Shown here piece after piece: positions 1 to 6,736 of a stretch of 41,141 nt of DNA (position 1 is its first letter; every line of letters begins with the position of its first letter). The notes below the pieces were generated by a model. The model was not told the DNA's origin. It saw nothing but the letters and a program-made list of their open reading frames with translations, and searched no databases. Position numbers and translations under genes: made by a program. The stretch covers positions 1 through 41,141 of the forward strand of contig CAMDWJ010000036.1 of NCBI GenBank assembly GCA_945877815.1. Direction: 5' to 3'. Source of the DNA: Caenispirillum bisanense (GTDB lineage: Bacteria > Pseudomonadota > Alphaproteobacteria > Rhodospirillales > UBA2165).

Positions 1-114
1 TGGCTGGCCGACGTCCTCGCACGCATCGCCGAGCACCCGGTCCGCGCGCTCGATGAACTCCTGCCGTGGAACTGGCGCCCGAAAACGGACCTTCCGATGA
101 GCGCCGCCGCCTGA
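1..114 (+). CDS. IS66-family transposase (TnpC), C-terminal end
   Basis: The reading frame is open from the first base of the window to a TGA at 112-114, giving 37 residues that start WLADVLARIAEHP and contain LDELLPWNW. This is the characteristic C-terminus of the IS66-family DDE transposase (the IS66 C-terminal domain, in which the protein usually ends within a few residues of the PWNW motif). Only the tail is visible because the window begins inside the gene, so whether the transposase is complete cannot be judged. The IS lies next to a truncated glycosyltransferase-like frame and a tRNA fragment, which marks this edge as a plastic chromosomal site. Confidence 0.85.
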   Translation, partial: WLADVLARIAEHPVRALDELLPWNWRPKTDLPMSAAA

Positions 115-149
115 TCACGATCGGCCTGCGGCCTTCGCCGGATGGATAC
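1..149 (+). mobile_element. Right end of an IS66-family insertion sequence
   Basis: Downstream of the transposase stop there are about 35 bases before the sequence changes character to AT-richer DNA that carries a separate reading frame on the other strand. The stretch CCGGATGGATAC at 138-149 resembles the CCGGATGCTTAC-type right terminus I associate with IS66 elements, with two mismatches. A second match to the GTAAGCG-type terminus (ACGCTTAC at 318-325) exists but lies further from the transposase than is usual. The exact end is therefore uncertain, and the left end is outside the window. Confidence 0.5.
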
Positions 150-151
150 GG

Positions 152-316
152 ATATGTATCAGGTATATTCTTATCAATCTTAAATTCATGGAGACCAGTT
201 GAGCTTTCAACGAGGACAATCTCAATGGCTGGGAACCTAGGCTCCAGTCTGATTTGTGCGGACGCGAATTGGTCGATCTCTAGGATCGCAGGAAAGATGA
301 TGCTGACGTTTGGCAT
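152..316 (-). pseudogene. Glycosyltransferase family 2-like N-terminal fragment, apparently cut by the IS66 element
   Basis: On the minus strand an ATG at 314-316, preceded by a possible TAGGTAAG ribosome-binding site, opens a frame of 55 codons that begins MPNVSIIFPA and later reads IEIVLVESST. The pattern VSIIxPA followed about 20 residues later by xEIVxVxxxS is the first beta-strand/loop and nucleotide-binding strand of GT2 (GT-A fold) glycosyltransferases. The similarity stops close to the likely IS66 right end near 149, after which the frame only reads IS sequence. The fragment is visibly more AT-rich than the catabolic genes to its right. I infer that insertion of the IS separated it from the rest of its gene. 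The assignment rests on a short segment and could be a chance resemblance. Confidence 0.4.
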
Positions 317-500
317 GACGCTTACCTACCGATCCGATGCGAGCGAGGGAGTATCCGACGTTCCATCCCAACGTTTCTTCATCCACCCGAAGACACTAGG
401 TCATTGCCGCCAAGGTTGGACCTCCTCTTTGTACCACTAGAGGAGACGGAACCCCAACAAACCTGCGTTTCTTAGACTAACCGCGCCTCTCAGAGGAAGC
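317..500. other. Non-coding stretch between IS-edge fragment and tRNA fragment
   Basis: No convincing gene is seen on either strand here. A plus-strand frame crossing 66-440 has no recognisable domain and overlaps the IS end and the better-supported minus-strand fragment. The sequence holds an ACGCTTAC motif at 318-325 and a short CCTCT/AGAGG inverted repeat near 485-495, neither of which I can assign. Confidence 0.4.
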
Positions 501-562
501 TGGTGGCCCCGGCCGGACTCGAACCGGCACACCCGTTACCAGATAGCAGATTTTAAGTTTGC
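501..562 (-). other. 3' portion of a tRNA-Leu(TAA) gene; candidate att site
   Basis: Read on the minus strand, this segment gives an anticodon loop CTTAAAA (551-557, anticodon TAA), a long class-II variable arm, a perfect T arm (GCCGG, loop TTCGAGT, CCGGC), the 3' acceptor strand and an encoded CCA at 501-503. The 5' half is missing: upstream sequence gives neither the D arm nor a 7-base strand able to pair with the 3' acceptor strand, and the anticodon stem already has one mismatch on its 5' side. A tRNA fragment running from the anticodon loop to CCA is the classic duplicated attachment site of tyrosine-recombinase integrative elements. By the usual geometry the element would lie to the right of this fragment. 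Confidence 0.75.
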
Positions 563-632
563 TGGCCTAAAGGCAGGGGCTGATCGACGCGTTGAGGAAA
601 GCCTTTGCTATCGAATATTAGAATTAAATTCC

Positions 633-662
633 TTGACTCCAATCCTCCGATTCCGATATGTT
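633..662 (+). promoter_or_regulatory. Possible sigma70-type promoter for the terminase-like gene
   Basis: TTGACT at 633-638 is followed, after 18 bases, by TATGTT at 657-662. The segment is the most AT-rich part of the intergenic space and lies 52 bases upstream of the ATG at 715. This is a motif match only. Confidence 0.35.
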
Positions 663-714
663 CTTATTTTGTTCTATTTCAGCAACCCCAGGAACCAACC
701 AGCGGAGTCGCCCC

Positions 715-1203
715 ATGAGCGCGCTCAAACCGGCCTATGAAACCTTCTGCCAGTCCTATGTGATCTATCCCAATGCCACGGAGGCGGCGCGCGAGGCGGG
801 CTACGCCTTCGAACATGCGAGCCAGCAGGGCTATCGCCTGCTGCGTAAGGCCGCGATCGCGCGACGCATCGCGGAAGTGCGCGCCGAACTGGCCGAGCGC
901 GAGTGCCTGTCGCCCGACGCGCTGCTCACCAAGCTCGAAGCGGCCTTCCGATCCGCGTTGAAAGGCGGCCAAGCGGTCGCGGCGGCGCGCATCGTCGAAA
1001 TCCAGGCGAAACTCGCCGGCCTGCTCGCCAAGCCGGGCGGGGAAACCGCCGCGCGCGCCGCCCAGGATGCCCAGGCCCATTCCGCCACCCGTGCGGCGAT
1101 GGCCGTCATGGCCAAGCATCTCGGCTTGGCCGCTCCGCAATTCGAGCCCGCGCCGTCCGCGAAATCCCAGGCTGGCCGTGCGTCCGGCCGCGCGGCGGCG
1201 TGA
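715..1203 (+). CDS. Terminase small subunit-like DNA-binding protein
   Basis: A 162-residue protein starting at ATG 715, chosen because GGAG at 703-706 provides a ribosome-binding site and because similarity begins here; an upstream in-frame ATG at 658 would add a tail without recognisable features. The N-terminal 60 residues (YETFCQSYVIYPNATEAARE, then an AGY motif and a stretch LLRKAAIARRIAEVRAE) match the helix-turn-helix domain of phage terminase small subunits (Terminase_2 type), which recognise packaging sites on phage DNA. The remainder is alanine-rich and low in complexity. No large terminase subunit, portal or other phage gene is next to it, so it is an orphan, either a prophage remnant or cargo of the putative element whose boundary is the tRNA fragment at 501-562. 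Confidence 0.7.
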   Translation: MSALKPAYETFCQSYVIYPNATEAAREAGYAFEHASQQGYRLLRKAAIARRIAEVRAELAERECLSPDALLTKLEAAFRSALKGGQAVAAARIVEIQAKLAGLLAKPGGETAARAAQDAQAHSATRAAMAVMAKHLGLAAPQFEPAPSAKSQAGRASGRAAA

Positions 1204-1209
1204 ATTGAT

Positions 1210-1341
1210 GTCGAAGTCCGGTCGATCCGCCGTCGATAGTCTGTCGATGTTCGGACTATCCAATGTCGATGCGATGTCGATGCAATGTCGATCCCGTGTC
1301 GATCCCCGGTCGATCCAATGTCGACGGAGTGTCGATCGCGA
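1210..1341. repeat. Array of 12 GTCGAT units with exact 11-bp period
   Basis: The hexamer GTCGAT (or one-base variants) begins at 1210, 1221, 1232, 1243, 1265, 1276, 1287, 1298, 1309, 1320 and 1331, and the missing unit at 1254 is present in degenerate form as GACTAT. Each unit is GTCGAT plus five variable bases, with CCAAT or GCAAT recurring in the variable part. Eleven is not a multiple of three, so the periodicity is not a protein repeat. The array fills the space between the terminase-like gene and the 3' end of the MFS gene, followed by a 6-bp hairpin (CGCGCA/TGCGCG, 1347-1361). Confidence 0.9.
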
Positions 1342-1369
1342 ACCGGCGCGCAAGCTGCGCGAAAGCGCT

Positions 1370-2617
1370 CTATTCCGCCGGTTTCGGCGCGGGATTGATG
1401 TTGGGCAGCTTGACGAAGCGAGTCGAGGTCACGGTGGCGATGGCCACCAGATTGAAGATCGCGATCAGCCAATAGACGGCGTGTGGGCTGTCGAGATCGA
1501 TCAGCAGTCCGAACAAGATGGGGGCGATGGCGCCGCCGAGCGACATGCCGGTCGAGGCGAAGGCGAAGGCGGGGCCCGTGGTGCCCTTGGGCGACAAGGC
1601 CCGCACCATCATGTCGCGCGCCGGGCGTACGAAACCTTGCGCGAGCCCGGCCAGGATGAAGAGGCCGATGAGTGCCGCCTCGGAAAAGGTCATGAAGGCG
1701 AGCAGGGCGAAGATGATCGCCGAGCCGATGAAGGCGATCGCCGCCTGCCAATCGTGGCGCGTGGTTTTGTCGGCCGCCACACCGCCGATCAGGATGCCGG
1801 CGGTGACCGCGAACAGAAACGCGCTCAGGGCGGTGCCCGCGGTCTCGAGGCTGATGAACTGGATCTTGACGTTGACGACCTGGCTGAAGGCGGCGATGCC
1901 GCCGGACGCCAACGAGGCCACCATGAAGAAGGCGAACAGCATCACCATCGGGGCGGAGGTCATGAAGGCGACATTCTCGCGCCAGCCGAAAGCGGCGCTC
2001 GCGGCTTTCTTCGCGGCCGCGTCGCCCGCGTCGTGCTCGTCCTTCAAGATGCCGCCTTGCAACATCAGGAATGCGGCGACGATGAAGCCGAGCACGCCGA
2101 TCGCCATGACGGCGAATTGCCAATCGCGCATGGCGATGAGGAACACGAGCGTGGCCGGCGCGATGGCGCCGCCGAGATTGCCGGCGAAGGTATGCAGGCT
2201 GAAGGCCTTGCCCATGCGGCTCGGATCGATGGAGGACGATAGGATCGCGTAATCGGCAGGATGGAATACCGCGTTGCCGATTCCGGCGAGTGCCGCGAGG
2301 GCGAACAGCATGGGGATGGAGGTGGCGAGGCCCATGGCGGCGAAGGCGAACCCCGACAGGACGAGGCCTGCGACCAGAACGGCGCGGGCACCAATGCGGT
2401 CGACCAGCATGCCGGCCGGCACCTGGACGATCCCTGTCGCCAGCGTAAAGCAGGTGAGGATCGCGCCGAGCGTGGCGAAGCTCGCGCCGAAGGCGGTGTG
2501 CCAGACCAGGATCAGCGGCGCGAAACAGAGCTGATAGAAGTGGGAGAGGAAATGGCCAAGGCCGATAAGGCCCAGCACGCGGCCGTCGCGGGCGAGCGTG
2601 GGTGCCGCGGCGGTCAT
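1370..2617 (-). CDS. MFS transporter
   Basis: A 415-residue integral membrane protein with about twelve hydrophobic segments, consistent with the major facilitator superfamily. The signature between TM2 and TM3 is visible as GMLVDRIGARAVLVAG (G-x-x-x-D-R-x-G-x-R), and a related loop (ADKTTRHDW) follows the middle of the protein. ATG 2615-2617 is the likely start; a TTG two codons upstream (2621-2623) is an alternative. It is the last gene of the minus-strand run Bug receptor, bicupin, EutA-family protein, MFS, beginning 12 bases after the EutA-family stop, so it is probably co-transcribed. It could import the substrate of module A or export a product. The substrate cannot be read from sequence. 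Confidence 0.85.
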   Translation of the reverse strand: MTAAAPTLARDGRVLGLIGLGHFLSHFYQLCFAPLILVWHTAFGASFATLGAILTCFTLATGIVQVPAGMLVDRIGARAVLVAGLVLSGFAFAAMGLATSIPMLFALAALAGIGNAVFHPADYAILSSSIDPSRMGKAFSLHTFAGNLGGAIAPATLVFLIAMRDWQFAVMAIGVLGFIVAAFLMLQGGILKDEHDAGDAAAKKAASAAFGWRENVAFMTSAPMVMLFAFFMVASLASGGIAAFSQVVNVKIQFISLETAGTALSAFLFAVTAGILIGGVAADKTTRHDWQAAIAFIGSAIIFALLAFMTFSEAALIGLFILAGLAQGFVRPARDMMVRALSPKGTTGPAFAFASTGMSLGGAIAPILFGLLIDLDSPHAVYWLIAIFNLVAIATVTSTRFVKLPNINPAPKPAE

Positions 2618-2629
2618 GCGCAAGACGGT

Positions 2630-4243
2630 TCAATCGTGGCGATGGTGCCCGTGCCCATGATCGTGCCCGTGATCGTGCCCATGCTCATGCGTGTGCGAAC
2701 CGCCGTGATGATGCTGTCTTTCGGTCGTAGTGCCGTCCGAGGTGAAAAGCAACGACTTGATCACCAGGGGAACGACGTTGGCGGGCTGCACCGGTTCGCC
2801 GATATCGACGTAATCGAATTCGCGGAGCTGCAGGCCGTCGAGCGAGACGATCTCGCCCTGCACATCCAATTCCTCGCGCAGCAGGCGGCCGAGGGTTTTG
2901 GCGATATCGCCCTCCATGACCAGGATGAGGGGGCGGGCACTTTTCACGGTCTGCGGCAGGCCACGCGCGATCCCCTCGGCCAGCGCATGCAGGCGAGCAT
3001 GCGAAGGTTCGCCCTCCCACGCAAAGGCGAGCGCCATCGTGGTCTCGCCCTCGTCGATATCGAAGCGGGTGAGCGCCTTGGCGATCCCATCCTCGATCAC
3101 CGCGGGGTCGATCGGTCCAACGAGCCGGCCGGTCAGGCGGACCACCGGAATATTGCGGATCGGCAGGGACGCGGGGTTGGAGACATGCACCGTATTGCCC
3201 GACACCTGCACCGTGAATTGCGAGGCCCCCACGACCGTGGCACGGATGCCCTGGCCGGGATCGGACACGGGATAAGCGATGCGCTTGTCGGCGAGAGCCT
3301 TCGTTATTCCGGCGGCCAACTCGCGACCGAGATCGCCGTGATCGGTCGTCTCGCGGCCATAGACATATTCCGACACGCCGCCGGAAAAGGTGACGCCGTC
3401 GATACGCTCGTTTGCGGGCAAGGGGTCGGTCACCAGCAGCGCCTTGGTCAATGCATCGGGCCGCTCGCGCCGGATCGCCTTGACAAGCATATCGATCATG
3501 CGGCCGACCAGTTTTTCGCGCGCGTCCGGGGCAAGTCTCTCGCCGAGCGTCAGGACAATGCCGACATCCTTCGCGATGGTCCGCGCCGGCTCCTCGATGC
3601 GGATCATCGTGCCCTTGCCATCGAAGGCGACGAGGCGCCCGCCGACCGCGATGGCAGCCGAGTCCATCAGCTGCCCGCCATGCACGAGCGCGAATTTGGT
3701 GGTGCCGCCGCCGATATCGACATTGAGGAAGGTCTTGTGCTGGACGCGGGACAATTCCACCGCGCCCGAACCGTGCGCCGCCATCAGCGCTTCGAGATGG
3801 TGCCCGGCCGAAGCGCAGACGAACTTGCCCGATTGATCGGCGAACAGATCGGCGATGGCACGCGCGTTGGTGCGCTTGAGCGCTTCGCCAGTCAGGATCA
3901 CGGCGCCCGAATCGATGTCGCCGCGCGTAAGGTTGGCGTCGCGATAGGCTGCCTCGACGAAGGCGCGCAACGCCTCGGAGTCTATCGTGAAGTCGGAGCG
4001 GTAAGGAGTGAGCAGGATCGGCGAGCACCACAGGATTTCGCGTCCGACCACGATGAAACGGCTCGAGAGCGCGTCGGCCAGGCGCTGCAGATGGACGCGC
4101 GCGAACATGAGATGCGAGGTGGACGAGCCAACATCGACGCCGACGGTGGTGAAGATCACGTTGTCGACGCCCCAGATGGCGTCGCTCAGGATTTCGCGTT
4201 CTTCCGGGGTCGTGTGGAAATGATCGAAATCGAGATCGTGCAT
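2630..4243 (-). CDS. EutA-family reactivating ATPase with His-rich C-terminal tail (module A)
   Basis: A 537-residue protein of the EutA family (ASKHA/Hsp70-like fold), known as the reactivase that frees ethanolamine ammonia-lyase from damaged cobalamin. Phosphate-binding loops are seen as GVDVGSSTSH (residues 35-44) and NVDIGGGTTK (174-183), the adenosine-side motif as FSGGVSEY (286-293), and the family's C-terminal block as FDYVDIG...VVPLVIKSL. Genuine EutA is about 470 residues; the excess here is an N-terminal extension and a C-terminal tail in which 14 of the last 27 residues are histidine, likely a metal-binding or metal-storage segment. The ATG directly abuts the TAG stop of the upstream bicupin, indicating translational coupling. 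No EutB/EutC ammonia-lyase or cobalamin enzyme is visible in the window, so the client protein is unknown. A second copy lies at 25026-26510. Confidence 0.85.
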   Translation of the reverse strand: MHDLDFDHFHTTPEEREILSDAIWGVDNVIFTTVGVDVGSSTSHLMFARVHLQRLADALSSRFIVVGREILWCSPILLTPYRSDFTIDSEALRAFVEAAYRDANLTRGDIDSGAVILTGEALKRTNARAIADLFADQSGKFVCASAGHHLEALMAAHGSGAVELSRVQHKTFLNVDIGGGTTKFALVHGGQLMDSAAIAVGGRLVAFDGKGTMIRIEEPARTIAKDVGIVLTLGERLAPDAREKLVGRMIDMLVKAIRRERPDALTKALLVTDPLPANERIDGVTFSGGVSEYVYGRETTDHGDLGRELAAGITKALADKRIAYPVSDPGQGIRATVVGASQFTVQVSGNTVHVSNPASLPIRNIPVVRLTGRLVGPIDPAVIEDGIAKALTRFDIDEGETTMALAFAWEGEPSHARLHALAEGIARGLPQTVKSARPLILVMEGDIAKTLGRLLREELDVQGEIVSLDGLQLREFDYVDIGEPVQPANVVPLVIKSLLFTSDGTTTERQHHHGGSHTHEHGHDHGHDHGHGHHRHD

Positions 4244-5356
4244 CTAAGCGCTTTTACGCCCGCGGTAGGCGGTTTCGTCGATCATGTCGCCCATGCGCGA
4301 CTCGACCTTGTTCTTATCGAGCTCGCTCAGGAAAATGCCATGAATACGCGGGTCCTGATCCTTGTATTCGATCTGTCGCCCGCCGTCCTTGACGCTGACA
4401 TCGACGGCGCCGAACTGGACCTTCTTCTCCGTCGTGAGCGGATAACGAATGCTGCCGAGGGCCACGGCAAGATAGCGCGACGGATGGTCCGCGGTATTGA
4501 AGTGCTGGTGGAACATTCCGTCGGGCGGCGCGAACACGCTGCCGTGGCGCCAGTCCACGCGGATGAAATCGTCCTTCGGGTCGTACCACAACAGAGAATA
4601 GCCGCTGCCGGTTACGGTATAGACGTGGAAGTCGGGTCCATGACGATGGCCCTTCTTATAGGTGCCGACCGGCATCTCGGACGAATGCGCGTGCATGGTG
4701 CCGTCGGCCAGAATGAACTTCATATTGGACGATCCGCCGCCGCGCTTGTCCCAGGTCTTAAGCTCGAACTTCGACAGGTCGGGCACGAAGTTGGTTTCCC
4801 ACATGTGGCGTCCCGGCGTCTTCGGAATGAAATCGCCTTCGCCCGAAAAGAAGCCGGCCTTGCCTTCGCGTTCCGGAAACTTCGCATCGTTTGCGAAGAT
4901 GAAGGATTCGTTGCGATAGAGATTGAGCACGAGGCACAGATTGTTGGTCGACGACAGCAGCGCGCGTTCGCGGCCCGAGCCGTTGAAATGCTGGTAGCGG
5001 GCGTTGAGCGGCAGCGCGAACAGGCTATTCGGTCCCCATTCGAAGGAATGAGTGCGTCCGTCGGTGGTTTCGACCTTGGTCGAGCCATGGCCTTCGACCA
5101 CGAAATAGACTTCCTCGAAGATGTGACGCTGCGGCGTGGTATTGCCGCCGGGCGGGATATCGATGGCGAAGATCGAGACGAAATCGCCGCGTCCCTTCAT
5201 ATGGACGATTGCGCCGCGCGCCCCGATGCGTGCCCAGGGTTTCGTCTCGACATCGTGGATATTGACCACGAAATCCTCGGTGACGGGGATGCCTTCGTTT
5301 TCTGCCCAGGCGAGGTATGGATCGTGCAGGAAAAGTGGCTCGGTGTTTGCGGTCAT
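4244..5356 (-). CDS. Bicupin protein (module A)
   Basis: A 370-residue two-domain cupin. The N-terminal cupin contains QRHIFEEVYFVVEGHG (around residues 76-91): the first histidine of the usual HxH is a glutamine, leaving His78 and the acidic pair, with a second-motif histidine in YQHFN (His123). The C-terminal cupin is complete: GHRHGPDFHVYTVTGSG (His237, His239, His244) and FHQHFN (His283/His285), as expected for a metal-dependent site. Overall architecture recalls gentisate dioxygenase-type bicupins, but I cannot assign a substrate. ATG 5354-5356 is preferred over a TTG one codon upstream. The TAG stop touches the ATG of the EutA-family gene, tying the two products together. A divergent paralogue (26583-27800) is likewise paired with an EutA-family gene. 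Confidence 0.85.
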   Translation of the reverse strand: MTANTEPLFLHDPYLAWAENEGIPVTEDFVVNIHDVETKPWARIGARGAIVHMKGRGDFVSIFAIDIPPGGNTTPQRHIFEEVYFVVEGHGSTKVETTDGRTHSFEWGPNSLFALPLNARYQHFNGSGRERALLSSTNNLCLVLNLYRNESFIFANDAKFPEREGKAGFFSGEGDFIPKTPGRHMWETNFVPDLSKFELKTWDKRGGGSSNMKFILADGTMHAHSSEMPVGTYKKGHRHGPDFHVYTVTGSGYSLLWYDPKDDFIRVDWRHGSVFAPPDGMFHQHFNTADHPSRYLAVALGSIRYPLTTEKKVQFGAVDVSVKDGGRQIEYKDQDPRIHGIFLSELDKNKVESRMGDMIDETAYRGRKSA

Positions 5357-5381
5357 CAATTTCTCACACGTTGGTTTCGCC

Positions 5382-5445
5382 GACGGGCTTGTCGTGCCCG
5401 TCCGGTTGGACGAGCCGTGGATACGGCGAACGCATCCACGGCTCG
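5382..5445 (-). terminator. Two tandem hairpins between receptor and bicupin genes
   Basis: Two perfect inverted repeats occupy the 102-base gap: 12-bp arms at 5411-5422 and 5434-5445 (CGAGCCGTGGAT and its complement) with an 11-base loop, and 7-bp arms at 5382-5388 and 5396-5402 with a 7-base loop. Neither is followed by a T tract on the minus strand. They look more like mRNA-stabilising or partial-termination structures that would keep the receptor transcript in excess over the downstream enzyme genes than a full terminator. Confidence 0.55.
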
Positions 5446-5458
5446 GTCCGCAACCAGA

Positions 5459-6547
5459 CTATTTCTTCTCGCCCTTCTTCGGCGCTTCGATCGTCTTGAT
5501 CTCGGTCTTGTCTTCGCGTTCGAGGGCATCCTTCGCCATGGCGATGACCTCCTTCGGCGCGTTGGCCGAATCCGCGATCAGTTTCGCGATCTCGGGGCCG
5601 GACACCGGATTGATTTCGAGATCGCCTTGCTTGTTCGCGTCCTCAATGAACTTCGGATCCTTGAACATCGCCATGAAGCCATCCTGCAGAGCCTTGGCGC
5701 GATCGGCCGGAACACCCGGGGGGGCGACGTATGGGCGGCCCCACGCCTGACGCGAGAAGATGAAGTTCAGGGCATCCTTGGTCTTCTGGTCCTTGGCGAG
5801 ATCGGTGATCAACGGGATCTCGGGAATGTCGGCATGCTTGGCGGTCGACATCTGCGCCAGCACGATCATTTTCTTTTCCTTCAGCCAATCGGCCTTGGCG
5901 ACGGTGGCGCTCGACCAGGAATAGCCGCACCGCCCGTTCACCTCGCCGCGCTCCATGGCGAGCAGCACGTCGTTGCCGCCGGGATAGCCGGTGATCAGGC
6001 GCAGCTTGGTGCCGAGCAGATTGTTCATGACCTTGGGGAAGGCATCGGTATCGGCGTCCGGTCCGGTGCCGCCGACGATCAAGCCCTTGGTGAAGAGATC
6101 TTCGACCTTGGTGACGCCCGAGGTATGCCAGGCGACGCAGATGCTGACTTCGTTATTGGCGCTGCCGATCCAGGTGAACTTGGCCGGATCGAATTTGGCT
6201 TGGTCGTTGCCGAGCAGGCCCGCCTGTGGGATGCCGCGCCCGACGGTGGCGATGGCCAAGCCATCCTTCGGCAAAGTGTTGTAAACCTCGTTCATCAGCA
6301 AGAGGCTGCCAGCACCCGGGCGGTTCTTCACCACCATGTCGGGGTTGCCGGGAATATGGCGTCCCATGTGGCGTGCGATCGTGCGGGCATAGATGTCGTA
6401 GCCGCCGCCCGGCGAATAGCCGACCCAAAGGTCGATGGTTTTGCCTTTGTAGAATTCGGCGACCGATTGCGCCGAGACGGGGGCCGAACCGACCAGCGTT
6501 GCGAGAGCCGCAACGCCCATCAGCAGGGATTTGAAACCGATCCGCAT
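5459..6547 (-). CDS. Bug/TctC-family tripartite tricarboxylate transporter solute-binding protein
   Basis: A 362-residue exported protein with an n-region (MRIGFK), hydrophobic core and signal-peptidase site near VSAQS, followed by the Bug-family start of the mature protein (FYKGKTIDLWVGYSPGGGYD), where the GYSPGGGYD loop forms part of the ligand pocket. Bug receptors capture carboxylates in the periplasm for TctAB-type permeases. No TctA or TctB gene is in the window, so the receptor is an orphan here or works with a distant permease. The ATG is preceded at the right distance by TAGGAGA (6556-6562). The C-terminus is a lysine/glutamate-rich tail (EAPKKGEKK). It leads the minus-strand module A operon, suggesting that a carboxylated compound is the substrate. 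Confidence 0.9.
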   Translation of the reverse strand: MRIGFKSLLMGVAALATLVGSAPVSAQSVAEFYKGKTIDLWVGYSPGGGYDIYARTIARHMGRHIPGNPDMVVKNRPGAGSLLLMNEVYNTLPKDGLAIATVGRGIPQAGLLGNDQAKFDPAKFTWIGSANNEVSICVAWHTSGVTKVEDLFTKGLIVGGTGPDADTDAFPKVMNNLLGTKLRLITGYPGGNDVLLAMERGEVNGRCGYSWSSATVAKADWLKEKKMIVLAQMSTAKHADIPEIPLITDLAKDQKTKDALNFIFSRQAWGRPYVAPPGVPADRAKALQDGFMAMFKDPKFIEDANKQGDLEINPVSGPEIAKLIADSANAPKEVIAMAKDALEREDKTEIKTIEAPKKGEKK

Positions 6548-6600
6548 GACTGAAGTCTCCTATTTTCGTGACGTAAGCTATTGTTTTTCGAGGATCGGAG

Positions 6601-6688
6601 TATGGCATAGCGGCTACCGTCGTGCCATAGGCGACCGGCTCCGTCTGGCGCGTAGCGCCTTGTCTAAAAAGAAGAATTGCCAGATATT
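6601..6688 (+). promoter_or_regulatory. Divergent control region: inverted repeat and candidate promoter for the GMC gene
   Basis: The 189-base gap between the divergent Bug receptor and GMC oxidoreductase genes holds an inverted repeat TATGGCA (6601-6607) / TGCCATA (6623-6629) with a 15-base spacer, a GGCGC/GCGCC repeat at 6647-6659, and a candidate promoter TTGTCT (6660-6665), 17 bases, GATATT (6683-6688) reading toward the GMC gene. The inverted repeat lies between the two start sites and could be a shared operator. All are motif-level calls. Confidence 0.4.
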
Positions 6689-6736
6689 CGGATATTCGTT
6701 GAATTAAGCAATAAATCGGAAACGGGAGTTTGGGGG

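Noticed and set aside
66-440. Plus-strand frame of 124 codons at the IS66 edge
   Set aside because: It overlaps the transposase end in another frame, lacks a ribosome-binding site and domain, and lies opposite a better-supported glycosyltransferase-like fragment.
501-590. A complete tRNA-Leu gene
   Set aside because: Only the 3' part folds; the expected 5' acceptor strand and D arm are missing upstream of the anticodon stem.
1210-1341. CRISPR array
   Set aside because: Units are 11 bp with a 6-bp conserved part, far below CRISPR repeat and spacer lengths, and no cas genes are nearby.
831-2633. A 600-codon minus-strand frame through the MFS gene, the 11-bp array and the terminase-like gene
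   Set aside because: It is out of frame with the MFS protein, Arg/His-rich and antisense to the terminase-like gene; the GTCGAT array simply contains no stop codon in this frame.
2630-4243. Classical ethanolamine utilisation (eut) operon
   Set aside because: Apart from EutA-family proteins, no EutB, EutC, EutE, EutG, microcompartment shell or cobalamin adenosyltransferase gene is present anywhere in the window.
2261-6553. A 1430-codon open frame on the plus strand opposite four minus-strand genes
   Set aside because: It is antisense to well-supported MFS, EutA-family, bicupin and Bug genes, has low-complexity Asp/Arg/Gly/Ala/His composition and no domain, and arises because stop codons are rare opposite GC-rich coding frames.
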